The notes: generated from the sequence alone by a model not told the origin. 64,000 bases of DNA from Nissolia schottii (GCA_003254905.1 QANU01094832.1:842489-906488), one strand, 5' to 3'. Positions 10,620-22,289 are shown, counted from the first letter of the stretch. Made by a program: numbers and translations.

Positions 10620-11885
10620 TTAGGGAGCTAGTGTGCATATTTGAAAGAACTTTGGTTTAAAAATGCTAGTGTTGCTTAGATTAATGAATATCCAATTATG
10701 AAATTTATTTGTGTCTATATTAATGACAAATGTTATGTGTATTTCTTTTACATAAAAAATCGTGTTAGCTCTCGCTCATTAATTATTGGATGGGTCCAAA
10801 TGGGGCCTTAATTAACCACTTTAAATTAGAATGATATTATAAAGTGGATACACATGCAATATTATTGCTCGTTAGCTATATTTACCCAACTTATCACGCT
10901 TTGCTATAGTTTGGTTATGAGTATGTGAAACACTGTGATCTTACTCGGATTTTATGTTATGTACTACTGTTTGCAGTCACAATATGCTTGTCCCTACGCT
11001 CCTTTTCCCCCCATTAATGCACTGTTGCGGATAATGATTTCTAACGAAGTTGTGTTACATGTATTTAACTATTTATTGAGAAATTCATGTTAGGCACATA
11101 ACTAACCTATCATTTTTAGGCACACATAATATATACGAGTCTTACTATTTTTATTATGTGGCTCACCAAGTGTTTTTGGGGCCTTACCAAGTAGAACTCA
11201 CATTTATTGTTTGTCCAATAGTAAGGTGTTAGTATTGTGTCTAAGCAAGAATTTTTCATATTTATTCAGTAAAATAATGTGTCGACTCGCTTCTCATTTA
11301 TTATTAAATAAGATTTCAATAAATTCATACCCACACGAAATCTCATCCATTAGTAGTTAAAGTATTAATCCACGTTATGTCTTACCCTAAATAAGTATAA
11401 AAATATATAGTTATAAAGTCATGTCACATTAATGCCAAACCAGTGCAAGAGTTGCCCTGAGTAAGAAACATCTTCAATATTCATTATGCCACATTAGTGA
11501 TATCATTCACTCTGATCTCTTAAATCACTTATGTTCACTTCTATGAATCACGAATAAATTAAAATAAGATTTATTTTACTTCAACGAAATTTTTTTGTGT
11601 AGCCATAAAACTAATGTCATGATAAGTATTATATACTACACACAACTTTAAATATTAGATATAGTGAAAAACATATATATCTACCCTTACACTTCATGAT
11701 TTGACAAAAAATTTCTCACCTCCAATAGGAACTAAGAATTTTCTCCCCTCAAGCATGGGTGAGCATTGAATGATATACTTACAAAGCCTTGAAACATCAC
11801 ACGCAAACACTTTAAGCTTTTGATGTGAATGCCTATGCCTCGATTGAGATCTTGATCTTATCGAGTATAAATGCTCTAGGATTTT
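10620..11885. other. Intergenic between SAUR copies 3 and 4
   Basis: No gene. Apart from the MITE-like element at 11080-11258, AT-rich sequence only. Confidence 0.5.
11080..11258. mobile_element. MITE-like element with imperfect inverted ends
   Basis: The left end (AAATTCATGTTAGGCAC, then AACTAACC) is the imperfect reverse complement of the right end (GTTAGTATTGTGTCTAAGC, then AAGAATTTTT). The same end sequence recurs in the element at 23439-23587. Interior has no coding capacity. Confidence 0.45.
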
Positions 11886-11985
11886 GACTAGTCAAATAAT
11901 GGCAATGCATGTAAATACATGTAATGTACAATCACACCAAGGAAATTCCGTGTGTAATGTTTCTGCATGATAGATCTCACTATAA
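11886..11985 (+). promoter_or_regulatory. Promoter of SAUR copy 4
   Basis: The conserved 29-base block is at 11886-11914. A second shared element (CAAGGAAATTCCGTGTGTA) is at 11938-11956, matching 22952-22970 with one mismatch. A TATA box lies in CACTATAAATAACC (about 11978-11991). Confidence 0.6.
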
Positions 11986-12103
11986 ATAACCTAAAACTCA
12001 AACATATAGCTATATACCCTAAGCTCTAAATTCAGAATCTTTCATAGTTCACTGTATATCCTATTCCAAGAACTAGAAATTATTATCATAAAAGAACTTC
12101 AAG

Positions 12104-12418
12104 ATGCTTAGGTCTTTTGTTGAGAAGATTCAAAAGGGCCCATCAATTTTTGTGCAAAGAAGGGCTACACTCAACTACTTCAATGAGAATCAGGATGTTA
12201 GGGAAGGATACTTTGCTGTTAATGCAATCAAAGGTGGAGAAAGGAAAAGGTTCATTGTTGATTTGGAGTACTTGAATGACCCTGCATTCTTGGTACTTTT
12301 GGATCAAGCTCAAGAAGAGTATGGTTTTAGACAGAAAGGTGCTCTTGCTGTTCCTTGTAGGCCTCAAGAGCTTCAGAAGGTTCTGGATGGTGGGAAGAGA
12401 AGGTTGAGAAGATCATAG
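12104..12418 (+). CDS. SAUR family protein (cluster copy 4)
   Basis: 104-residue intronless SAUR starting MLRSFVEKIQKG. The core is R-E-G-Y-F-A-V-N-A-I-K-G-G, K-R-F-I-V-D-L-E-Y-L-N-D-P-A-F-L, E-E-Y-G-F-R-Q-K-G-A-L-A-V-P-C-R-P-Q-E-L, with a basic tail GGKRRLRRS. It is nearly identical at DNA level to copy 5 (23124), and the similarity continues into the promoter, so this pair is a recent duplication. A Stowaway-type MITE begins only 15 bases after the stop codon, so it is probably transcribed in the 3' untranslated region. Confidence 0.95.
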   Translation: MLRSFVEKIQKGPSIFVQRRATLNYFNENQDVREGYFAVNAIKGGERKRFIVDLEYLNDPAFLVLLDQAQEEYGFRQKGALAVPCRPQELQKVLDGGKRRLRRS

Positions 12419-12433
12419 ACACTACAAAAATGT

Positions 12434-12590
12434 TACTCCCTCCGTCTCATAATAACGGTTACTTTCACATTTTTGATACATTCATAAATCAATGTATCTG
12501 GATACAAATTGTATTTGGATATATACACACTAATTTATGAATATATCAAAACAAAATGAAAGTGACAGTTATTATGAAATCGAGAGAGTA
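12434..12590. mobile_element. Stowaway-type MITE (Tc1/mariner-derived)
   Basis: The element 12436-12588 (153 bp) is flanked by TA at 12434-12435 and 12589-12590, the TA target duplication of Stowaway elements. It begins CTCCCTCCGTCTCATAATAA, the classic terminus, and ends with the near inverse TTATTATGAAATCGAGAGAG. The ends pair well beyond the terminus (AACGGTTACTTTCAC against GTGACAGTT). No coding capacity; it needs a mariner transposase from elsewhere. Confidence 0.92.
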
Positions 12591-13104
12591 TTTGCACCAC
12601 TTGTGTAGACATATTTTGATAAATATTCTGAGGTGTCATTTAAACATTGGTTGAGAGTGAGTCATTATATTTCTCTCCACCAAATGTTTAAGGGATATTT
12701 AAGAATGTCTTTTAAAAGTGGTACACATAAGGTTAGTTAATTTGATTTAGACACTAATCCTAGCTATGTTCATTAATCATTGTTCTCATGATAGAGAACT
12801 AGCTTTTACTATTAGATTTGATTTTAATGTTTATTCAGGTTAATTATTCTACATTTTCTTTAGTCAATTTATTGTAACTTCTTGCAATCAATTATAAGAA
12901 GTTAAACCATTATTGCACCAACAATTTCATTGGTCTACAGCCATTTTTGGGAATGGGACTGGGAACATTCTATACGAACAGTTTGCAAGAGTTTGTCTGT
13001 AATTATGCTCACATTTTCTTGTTTCCATAATTATACTAGTAACTTCCTTTATTTATTATTTTTTATTTTTTTGCCTTCCACTAATGTGTAAAAAGGTTGT
13101 ACAT
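12591..13104. other. Intergenic, no gene seen
   Basis: AT-rich sequence with no supported feature. Confidence 0.5.
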
Positions 13105-13300
13105 GACCGATGCCGGTTGGTTAGAATGTTGTTTGCTATTTAAGCAAGGTTTTGGATTTAAGTTTTATGGATAAAAAATGAAATTAGTGTTAAGAAAATT
13201 TTATTCTTATATTAGGTTAATTGACTCAAACCAAGTTAGGTGAAGGTTAATAAGCTTTAAATATTGATGATTTTGATTATTAAAAAAAAAAAAAGTAGTA
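13105..13300 (+). repeat. Old tRNA-derived SINE, copy D
   Basis: Head GATGCCGGTTGGTTAG, B-box-like AGGTTTTGGATTTAAGTT, then GAAATTAGTGTTAAGAAAA and a tail through GACTCAAACCAAG to a poly(A)-like run at about 13281-13294. Same arrangement as copies A and C. Confidence 0.55.
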
Positions 13301-15079
13301 CATAAATTTATACATGTCTAAAAAAAAAGTGTAAATTTACACACACTTCCCCCTCCCTTTTCAAGTATAAACATATCCCCCTAGCTGAAATCATAAACAT
13401 AGCACTCTTTTAATTGTTTAATATATCACAAAATGAAAACAACTTATCAGATTTTGATATTAGCAAAAGTTCTAAGAAATACTACGATGTATTAACTAAC
13501 CTTGTTGCATTTCATATATAAACATATTATCCTTAGTATAAGGCAGAATGTTATGAAGTATCTTCTTATCAATGATGGTATCCTTGCTTGTCCTCTATTC
13601 GATAAAACCCCACATCAATGCATGTATCCCAAAAAAAGGAAACCCACCCTCATTGTTCCTCCGAGCAAATTGCTCTTGTTAGGGGAATCAAAGATTAACA
13701 AAATTTATTGAAAATATGACCTTAATTTAATATATCGAATGCATTTAAAAGTTTAAGATATTTTACTTTTAATTCTTTGACCAGAGTCCCCTTACAAAAC
13801 ATTTTTATATATCAATAATAAAAGTAAAGAAGAACCATAATTTTAATTGGTAGAACAATGTGACATAGGCATTCACTTAAATAGTTAAGTGATGTGCCAT
13901 ATCACTTTATACCATTCAAAACTCACCCTTATCTTTTGGTCAAAAGGTTTGGCAATTCTTTTTGGCGGTATATTGTATGTTTTTTTTTTCCACTATTCGA
14001 GATCGCTTGGATAAAATTTTTCTACTCTAATTTTAGGGTTACAAATAATTCCTAATTCAAATTTTAGGATAATAACTAAAATAAACACCATCCAAAATTT
14101 AAACCTTTCTGTTGAATAAAAATAACATTCAAAATTTAAAAAACAAAGTCTCCAAATAAAATTTGAAATCAATATTTTTACTAACTTAACTAAAATAATA
14201 TTTCCGAATTAATTCAAATTTAATAACACAAGACCGTACAGTCCGTGCATATCTCATTAAGATAATCTTTCTTAAGTGAGTTGCTACTGGGCACGACGGA
14301 GCACGGTTGACTCAAAGCAATAACACAACAAAATGGGTGAAACAATTGCGGAGGAGAGAGAAAAGAGTTGTGTATAATACACTAAAAAATATTGCTCATT
14401 CGCACAAAATGCTATGCTCCACACAAGAGCCTAGCTAGCTAAGGATCTTTTTCCCTTTCTTAATTCAAATTTTAGAAAATTCTAACATCATTCAATTTTA
14501 TTTTTTTAAAAAAAAATAATTTTGTAAGATGTTTTATTTAAGATTGAATAAGTTTTTGTCTCTTAATAAATTATAAATTTTAATTTTGTAATTTTTTTTG
14601 TTTGATGTCATCATTAAAAAATGACACAATGAACAGAAATTAGGTGCATTCCATTATAATTTAGTCACACATGATCAAACCAATATAACCTCTTTTAACA
14701 ATCTAACTTAGTGTGAGGAACTAAAACAAAAAGAAAAATATTAATCAAGAATTCAAACCAAACAAAAATTTTAATGAAGTGTAAAATTAAAATTTATAAT
14801 TTATTAGTAGATAAAAAAATTATTTAACCCTTTTATTTAAAATGACTCTCATCTCCTTATTACTCAATTTTATATTTTCAAGTCTATATATAAATGATAA
14901 ATGAATGTAAAAGCACATCTATAAAAATAATTCGGTGTAATTCAATATTACTATATTTTATTCTATAAATTATAATTGTACGCAGGAATAGTTAAAGTGA
15001 TTCGTTTATTGCCGACACCATATCTCACAGAGGTTCTAAGGTAGTACACACGTACAATGTCTCCTACACGCACGAGATA
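13301..15079. other. Intergenic, no gene seen
   Basis: AT-rich. A fold-back repeat at 14551-14822 is listed separately. Confidence 0.5.
14551..14822. mobile_element. Fold-back / MITE-like inverted repeat
   Basis: The left arm (TCTTAATAAATTATAAATTT, then TAATTTTG) and the right arm (its near reverse complement, AAAATTAAAATTTATAATTT, then ATTAGTAG) pair over about 45 bases, with about 180 bases between them. Non-coding; class not determinable. Confidence 0.45.
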
Positions 15080-15569
15080 GTCCAGAATGGATGAAAAAGA
15101 CTCCTTTTAATAATAATGCATTAAAGTGCCATTTGTGTTTCTACACCAACAAGCCACGTAGGCTCCACACGGTGTTGCTCTTCTCTTCATCAAGAAAATT
15201 ACTTCTTATTAATATATGTGCTTCTCCAACTTAATTTTAACAGCATTTGTGGTATAATTTTTTTTATACTATTAACCAATCAAATATTATTATTTTTTTA
15301 GTGTTTAACATTGACTCTCACTTGAGAAAGACACTTTTTAAAGTGTCTAACTTATGCTTTCGTAGAAATATTTCAGCAATCATAATGTAGCTATTGTGTC
15401 ATTATAAATAGCTAGCAACATTCCGCAATGATGAAAATGCACGCTTCATCGTCTAAACAAGCTATGTGAAGCTCACTAAATCACTATATAACCAATCCTA
15501 TCAAGATAGTTAAGATATTGTTTCATTGGAAACACAACACAAAACTTCAATATTATGCTGGATATATAG
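15080..15569 (+). pseudogene. SAUR relic: promoter and leader kept, coding region lost
   Basis: The stretch GTCCAGAATGG...ACCAACAAGCC (15080-15154), a TATA box in CATTATAAATAGCTAG (about 15400-15414), and the leader AAAACTTCAATATTATGCTG match the promoter and start of SAUR copy 3 (10049-10310). After the ATG at 15555 the frame reads M-L-D-I and stops at 15567-15569. No SAUR core (no RF.V.L, no EEYGF) follows. It looks like an old duplicate whose coding part was deleted or replaced. Whether it is still transcribed is unknown. Confidence 0.55.
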
Positions 15570-16708
15570 TTACGTTGAGAGCTTCTCTAATTTCTTTGGT
15601 CACAACTCACACAGTTAGTATGATGAGACTTTTTTTTTAATTAAGCATTTAATTAGGGGTTTGATTTCTTGTGATTTGTGTAAAAAAAATCTTTGTTAAC
15701 ATACACATGTCCACTTCAATGATTTCAAAACTTCAAAGAAAAATTAATTGTCGACGACAACCATAGTATAAGAGAGACACATTAAATTACCATTAAATAT
15801 ATTGACTTAAAGAAAAAATAATTCATTCTCAACAAATAACAAAGAGATATCCAATATGTACCGTACTCCTTTAAGAAAAAGATGTCCCCCTAAATTTGTG
15901 CAAATATAGTAACAATTTTTCCCATTAAATTGAACGCGTGGATCAGTGCATGTAGTTGTTATATATATATATATATATTATGTGTGTATGCTACATATAC
16001 CTCCAATTTTATACACCTATACATACACTATTAATAATGCATAAACATTATTCTCGTGAGTGCTCAAACATTACAAACTTATAAATGATATTTTCAATTA
16101 TACTTAATTAAGTGTATAAATATTACATACATTAAAATATAAAATTTATGTATATAAATATACAATATATGTATGATATATATTTTTTGATATACGTGTA
16201 GCAAGACTTATAATGATATCAAAGCGTTTTTGATGTAATATTATTGGCCCATTCAACGTTTTTGACTGTTGAAGATAACAAATAATAAATACAAACACGT
16301 ATACATACACACGACAATATCCAAGTGGAATCAAGGTCAACAATGACAGTTACAATTCATCGCACGACAATATTGTTTGCCCCTCTTTACTCCTTACTGG
16401 GATTTTCATCTTATCTGCATATTATATATATATAAATTTGAGATATTCAATTGTCCACGTATGCATATCTAGGGCGATGACTTAAATTTCATTCTCCAAA
16501 AATATAACCACTGTGATACGTAGTTAGTGAAGATTACAAAAATTATCGTACAGTTTGGTAAGCGTTTTAAAATAGAGGCAGGGACGCAAGAATAATAAAG
16601 ACGCGTGATATGCCTTCTTTTCTTCTAAGGTACATAAATTAGGTTAGAATTCCTTTTCAAACTTGCATCATGTTTTCTTCTTTTGATGATATATACAAAT
16701 TAATTAAA
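15570..16708. other. Intergenic, no gene seen
   Basis: AT-rich sequence with a TA run at about 15960-15978. No gene. Confidence 0.5.
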
Positions 16709-16815
16709 AGATAATTTTAAGTTTTATATTTTTATCTCATTCTTTAAATATGTTTTTATTCTTATTGTCTTTATAATTTTTTTCTTGAAACATTTACCAA
16801 AGACAAAGTATAACG
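16709..16815 (+). repeat. Segment duplicated from 9567-9690
   Basis: AATTTTAAGTTTTATATTTT, then a CTCATTCTTTAAATATG-like middle and CTTTATAATTTTTTTCTT, aligned to the copy upstream of SAUR copy 3. This suggests a SAUR-bearing unit was duplicated here before the copia element landed at 17.6 kb. Confidence 0.45.
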
Positions 16816-17614
16816 AATATGATATGTAGTTAGTGAAAATCACAAAAATATAAGAATGCACTGTCTAATTTATAATATCGGTTGCTTTGCTCAATTTATT
16901 TTTTTGTTTCAAAATACTTCGCAAAATGTCACTTTTCTATGCAAAACCTTATTATTGAACCTCAAATTACCCTTACCGGAGTGAAAGTATTAAAAATAAC
17001 ATAATGACAGTTTTTTTTCATTAATTAACTTTCAGCATCACTAAGTCCCATAATTAAATTTTACTATACTAAATGATTAGTGATGTGTTGTAATTATAAT
17101 TCTTTTGTTTAGCCAGATTTTAAAAATATTAGAAATAACTGAATAAAGTACTAAAACTACCAATAAAACTTCTGATTAAATGAACCTAACACTTATTGCC
17201 GACACTTTGAAAAAACTGTTGCTTTGTCCTATCGAGACATCCTTACAAAAGAAAGAAATAAAAATCCTACCTATCAAAGTTTTGAGATAAGAAATTTTTT
17301 TGCACTCTGTTTAGAATTTTTGTTTCATGAACATTCAATTCAAATCAATCAAAATCATATGCACCACAGAAAGTTGAGACTACTCCTTAACCTTAGCTAA
17401 TTATGTAGAAAAAAACCAATATTCATTTAAGGCAACAAAAATTTGTCTGTTAGAAGAACCCTTCCTTTTATTTGAATGCCCAAATCCACTCACACACATA
17501 TATTTTGTTGGATTGACTTTGACAAAACTATATAATATATAGTATTAGTGAGACTAGGGCCACGAGTGATATTTCAACATTGCATAGAACATTTCTTAAG
17601 TAAATATACATAAC
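16816..17614. other. Intergenic up to the copia insertion
   Basis: AT-rich, no gene. It ends with ATAAC (17610-17614), the left target duplication of the copia element. Confidence 0.5.
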
Positions 17615-17820
17615 TATTAGACTTAATAACTACTATTAGCTATTAAACAGTTTTGTTAGTTAATAGCTATTAGATTAGTTACTTGCTAGCTGTCATAGAG
17701 TTGTTAATTAGTTAAGGAAGTTAGATTACTTGCACAATAAGTTATGTATTTTACCATGTATATAATGGATTAATCAATAACAATCCACACCTTTTGCCAT
17801 TCACTCATACTCTACTAACA
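17615..17820 (+). repeat. 5' LTR of copia element 1
   Basis: 206 bases from TATTAGACTT to ...CTACTAACA. The expected TG start reads TA in both LTRs, so the change predates or accompanied insertion. A TATATAA-like motif lies near 17758. Confidence 0.9.
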
Positions 17821-17828
17821 TGGTATCA
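17821..17828 (+). other. Primer-binding site (initiator tRNA-Met)
   Basis: TGGTATCA immediately after the LTR, complementary to the 3' end of initiator methionine tRNA, the usual copia primer. Bases after it diverge (AAAAT instead of GAGC). Confidence 0.8.
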
Positions 17829-17879
17829 AAAATTTCTCTCCAAAATTCTCTCTAAAATTTACGTAATTTCTCAGCTACC

Positions 17880-20800
17880 TTGCCTGACAATAGCGAGGTT
17901 CAGGTTCATTCCATTGGTTCTATTCAGTTACAGTCTTCACTATTATTGAAAAATGTTCTTTATATTCGCTCATTCTCGGTAAACTTGATTTCTATTTTTG
18001 CATTATTACAAGATAATGCATGCACTATCACTTTTCGTGCTAACTCATGCTCATATAGGACCTCAATTCATTGAGGGGGATTGGAAGGAGTAAATTGGAG
18101 AAAGGACTATACATTCTACACACTTCAATAACACAAGATGCTACTGTTTCAAGTTCTGTTGCAAATTTCAGTTCTACTTTGCCTACTTCTTTTGTCAATG
18201 TAGTTTCTCTTAGCACTTGGCATCATAGGCTTGGACATTTCCGATGCTATTCTTCACAAACTATGTACTGATTTGTCTATCAATAAAACAGTTTCTTCAG
18301 TCAAATGCAGTGATGATTGTGTTATTTGCCCCTTAGCTAAAATGAGAAGGTTACCATTTGTCTCTAACAATCATTTATCAGCTTCTAATTTGATCTAATT
18401 CATTATGATATATGGGGACCTTTCCATGTACCTACACATGATGGCAAGTCATATTTTTAAAAATTGTGGATGACCATAGCCAATTTACTTGGACATACCT
18501 ATTGAAAACTAAATCAGATGCTATTTTCACTCTTATACATTTTATCACTCTCATCAATAACCAATTTGGTAAGATTGTGAAACAAGTTCATTCTAATAAT
18601 GCCAAAGAACTTGCATTCATTGAATTCCTGCAGCAACATGGCATTCTTCATCAATTCTCATGTGGTCAAAGGTCAGAACAAAACTCAATTATAGAGATAA
18701 AGCATCAGCATTTGCTCAATGTTGCTAGGTCTCTTTTCTTCCAAGCATAGGCACCAATTCGATTTTAGGGTGAATGTGTGAGCACTGCTACATCAACAGG
18801 ATCCCTAGTCCATTGCTCAAGTTCTCTACCCCTTATGAGTTACTATTTGGCAAGAAATCTGACTATGCAGCCTTAAGAATTTTTGGTTGCCTCTGCTATG
18901 CCTCTACATTGCCAGCAGGAAGGACAAAATTCCAACCAAGAGCCATCCCTTCAGTTTTTGTTTAGGATATCCTATTGGCTACAATGGCTGTCGGCTACTT
19001 AACTTGAAAACTATGTAGTTATTCATCTCTAGAGATGTGGGATTAAGAGAATCAGTATTTCCCTTTACTAATCAATCTAACACCACACTAGTGCTTGGAT
19101 TCATTTGTATTGCCACTCCCCCAACCTGAATTAGGCACAAATTCACTAGCACCTGATGCTGCTACTGAGCCTCCTGCACCTACTTCTGTCACTACTGAAC
19201 CTTCCACTCAACCTATGGCTCTAATCCTCAGGCGTTCTTCTAGAACTTCTAAGAGACCTGCTCACCTAAAATCCTATCAATGCAATCATGTTAAGCCCCT
19301 TTATCCAATTTCATATTATCTCACTTATGACAGATTGTCTCTTGCATATTGCCAATTTGTTCAGCAGGTGTCTGCTAGTCCAAAACCGTTTTTCTATCAT
19401 CAAGCTGTAAAGGATTATGCTTGGAGACTAGCTATGGCAGAAGAGATACATGCTCTAGAGGCTAACAAAACTTGGACTATGGTTCCCCTGCTTCCTGGAA
19501 AACATTCCATATGCTGCAGATGGGTTTACAAGTTAAAACTCAAAGCTAATGGCACAATTGATAGATATAAGGCAAGATTAGTTACAAAAGGTTATACACA
19601 ATAGGCTGGTATTGACTTTATGGACACCTTCTGTCCAGTTGCAAAGATCACTACAGTTCGGTTGCTTCTTTGCCTTGCTGTAATCAATAATTGGCACTTC
19701 TTACAATTAGACATCAATAATGCCTTCCTCAATGGGGACCTATTTGAAGTAGTTTAAATGTGCATGCCCTTAGGATACCCCAAAGCTGATAAGGACTTTG
19801 TGTGTAGGCACAACAAATCCTCATATGGTTTGTGACAAGCATCAAGGCAATGGTTTCAGAAGTTTTCCACATCTCTACTATCCCTAGGCGTTGAAAAGTC
19901 CAAAAATGACTATTCTCTCTTTCATTTTGGGACTAATAGCAACATTGTCTTTCTTTTAGTATATGTTGATGATATCATTATATGTGGACCTAGCTCAACA
20001 ACAATTACTACTATCCAACAGAAATTGGAATCTCTTTTTAAGCTCAAGATCCTTGGTGATTTGAAATACTTCTTGGGCCTTGAGATTGCTAGGACTTCTA
20101 AGGAATTTGTCTTTCTCAACGAAAATACACTTTTTCTCTCCTTGAGGACACTGGTTTCCTGGATTGCAAGCCTACTCCTATTCCAATGGACCCTAGTGTC
20201 AAGATTTGTGTAGAGGATGGTGATCCGGTGGTGGATTCCTCCCAATATAGACGCTTGATGGGCCACCTTATTTATCTTACAATATCTCAGCCGGATATCA
20301 ACTTTGTTGTCTCAAAACTGAGACAATATATGACTGATCCACGGGTCCCTCATGAGCAAGCTTTTCACTATATTCTTTCTCAAATCCTATCCATGATAAG
20401 GGATTTTCTTTTCTGCAGCATCCAAGCTAAACTTGAAAGCTTATGTAGATGCTGAGTACTGGGGTGGCTGCATTGATACACGGAGGTTCACAATTGGATT
20501 CCTTGTGTTCCTTAGCGATTCTCTATTGTCATGGAAGACCAAGAAGCAAGCAATCGTGAACAAATCATCCACTGTGGCGGAATATTAGGCCTTGTTTGCT
20601 ATGACCAGTGAGTTGACTTAGTTACAGTCTATTCTCTTAGATTTTGGAGTAAACATTGGTCCCGGTATGATCTATGGTGATAATCAATCTTCCCTCTAGC
20701 TTTCTTCCAATCCGGCTCACCATGAAAGATCTAAACACATTGAGATTGATGTGCATTTCATTAGGGAGAAGGTTGCCAAAAGAATTGTCAAACTCAGTCA

Positions 20801-20890
20801 TGTTAAGACACAACATCAACTAGCTGATTTGATGACTAAACCATTACCTCATTACAAATTTAAACCCATAATGAGCAAGTTTGGAATGAT
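17880..20890 (+). pseudogene. Broken copia polyprotein (element 1)
   Basis: The conceptual reading crosses several stops and frame changes. It starts in the C-terminus of the protease (LLKNVLYIRSFSVNLIS, about 17948-17998), passes the GAG-pre-integrase motif (W-H-H-R-L-G-H, about 18220), the integrase core (DDHSQFTWTYLLKTKS, about 18467), the integrase C-terminal linker (LRIFGCLCYASTLP, about 18873), the reverse transcriptase (WVYKLKLKANGTIDRYKARL, about 19522; YVDDIIICG at about 19961) and the RNase H end (SKHIEIDVHFIREKV, about 20730). Stops occur at, for example, 19602-19604 and in RNase H. Gag is absent. Confidence 0.9.
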
Positions 20891-20916
20891 AGATCTCTAC
20901 CTTCCTCCTCGAGTCG

Positions 20917-21122
20917 TATTAGACTTAATAACTATTATTAGCTATTAAACAGTTTTGTTAGTTAATAGTTGTTAGATTAGTTACTTGCTAGCTATCATAG
21001 AGTTGTTAGTTAGTTAAATAAGTTAGATTACTTGCACAACAAGTTATTTATTCTACCATGTATATAATGGATTAATCAATAACAATCCACACCTTTTGCC
21101 ATTCACTCATACTCTACTAACA
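20917..21122 (+). repeat. 3' LTR of copia element 1
   Basis: Same 206-base length as the 5' LTR. Followed by GTAAC, the right target duplication. Confidence 0.9.
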
Positions 21123-21139
21123 GTAACACCTCTCTCATC

Positions 21140-21905
21140 TCTGGAGAATGACCATTAACCAAAAAACAAAATTTATGCAAAAATACCGAATAAAATGGTC
21201 ATTAACTAAAATATTGTTTTTAAGCAAAAATATAACGCCAGTAAACTAGAAATTATTTTTAGCAGAAAACACAAGACTATAGAAAATGTTTATTAAAGGT
21301 TATAAAAAATTACCATTAATAAAAACACATTTTTTTTAAAAGCAAAAATACAAGGTTGTTGGCTATAAAAATGACAATTAACCACAAGATCATTTTTAAG
21401 AAAAAAACATATAAGGTTATATAGGTTATGAAAAACACTCATTTATAATAAAATAAAAAAAAATCTTCTTTTAACTAAAAAGAATGTTATAGGCTATGAA
21501 AAATGCTCATAAACCAAAAATTCATTTTTTAACCATAAAAAAAGAAGGATTATATGCTATGAAAAATGCATTAACCAAAAATATCATTTTAAACTAAAAA
21601 GACAGGGCTATAGGTTACGGAAAATGTCAACTAACCTAAAAAATTATTTCAAAGCAAAAATACAATGTAATAGGCTATGAAAAGTGCCCACTAACAAAAA
21701 ATTCCTCTTTAACTAAAAAAGGTAAGTTTGTAGGTTATTAAAAATGTCATTAACTATTTTTTTTCTTTAACTAGAAACACAAGGCTATAGGTACAGAAAA
21801 TGTCCATTAAAAAAATCATTTTAAAATAATAAAAAAAAAGACAATAAACCATGAAAGATGTTCATTAATAAAAAAATTATCTTTAACTAAAAATATAAAG
21901 CTATA
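21140..21905. repeat. AT-rich minisatellite, period about 60 bp
   Basis: About a dozen diverged units. Each carries a variant of GGCTATGAAAAATGCTCAT, then TAACCAAAAA, then a CATTTTTAACTAAAAA-like stretch. Clear unit starts are at about 21426, 21492, 21553, 21611, 21671 and 21731. It lies directly beside the 3' LTR of copia element 1. No coding potential. Confidence 0.75.
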
Positions 21906-22289
21906 ATATTTTTGTAATTTTTTTTTCTAAAACCTCACAAGAACTTCTTTTTGTCTTAGATATGCACATATTTTACTACTCATCTATAATCACATTATCG
22001 GTTTGTTTGAATGTTCGAATTAAAATTATAATATATAACTCTAAATTTAATTTGAGTTCTTCTAGAATTAGACTTAATTTATTAATTAAAAATTAAATTT
22101 TATGTTTCAGTTTGCTAAAGAATTAGACTGTGAATTGTAGTTCTAAATTTAATTTTAGTTTTATAAAGATATTAAAAAAAATAATGGCAATGAATTTTAG
22201 TTTTAGGACTTTTCCTTTTTAAAAAGAATAAAAGAAAAAATAAACATTTCTCCGGACAGACCCTCCCCTTAAAGATATACTAGTCTTGC
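21906..22289. other. Intergenic, no gene seen
   Basis: AT-rich, with many AATTTTAGTTT-like runs. Nothing supported. Confidence 0.5.

Larger units (their letters stand above)
17615..21122 (+). mobile_element. Ty1/copia retrotransposon, complete ends, internally deleted
   Basis: Two 206-base LTRs (17615-17820 and 20917-21122) differ at about 10 positions (about 95% identity by eye). The flanks are ATAAC on the left and GTAAC on the right, a 5-base target duplication with one mismatch. A primer-binding site TGGTATCA follows the 5' LTR directly. Domain order protease end, integrase, reverse transcriptase, RNase H marks it as copia. Gag and the protease active site are missing: only about 60 bases separate the primer site from the protease C-terminus. 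At 3.5 kb it is shorter than a typical 4.5-5 kb copia element. No polypurine tract is recognisable before the 3' LTR. It cannot move on its own. Confidence 0.93.
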
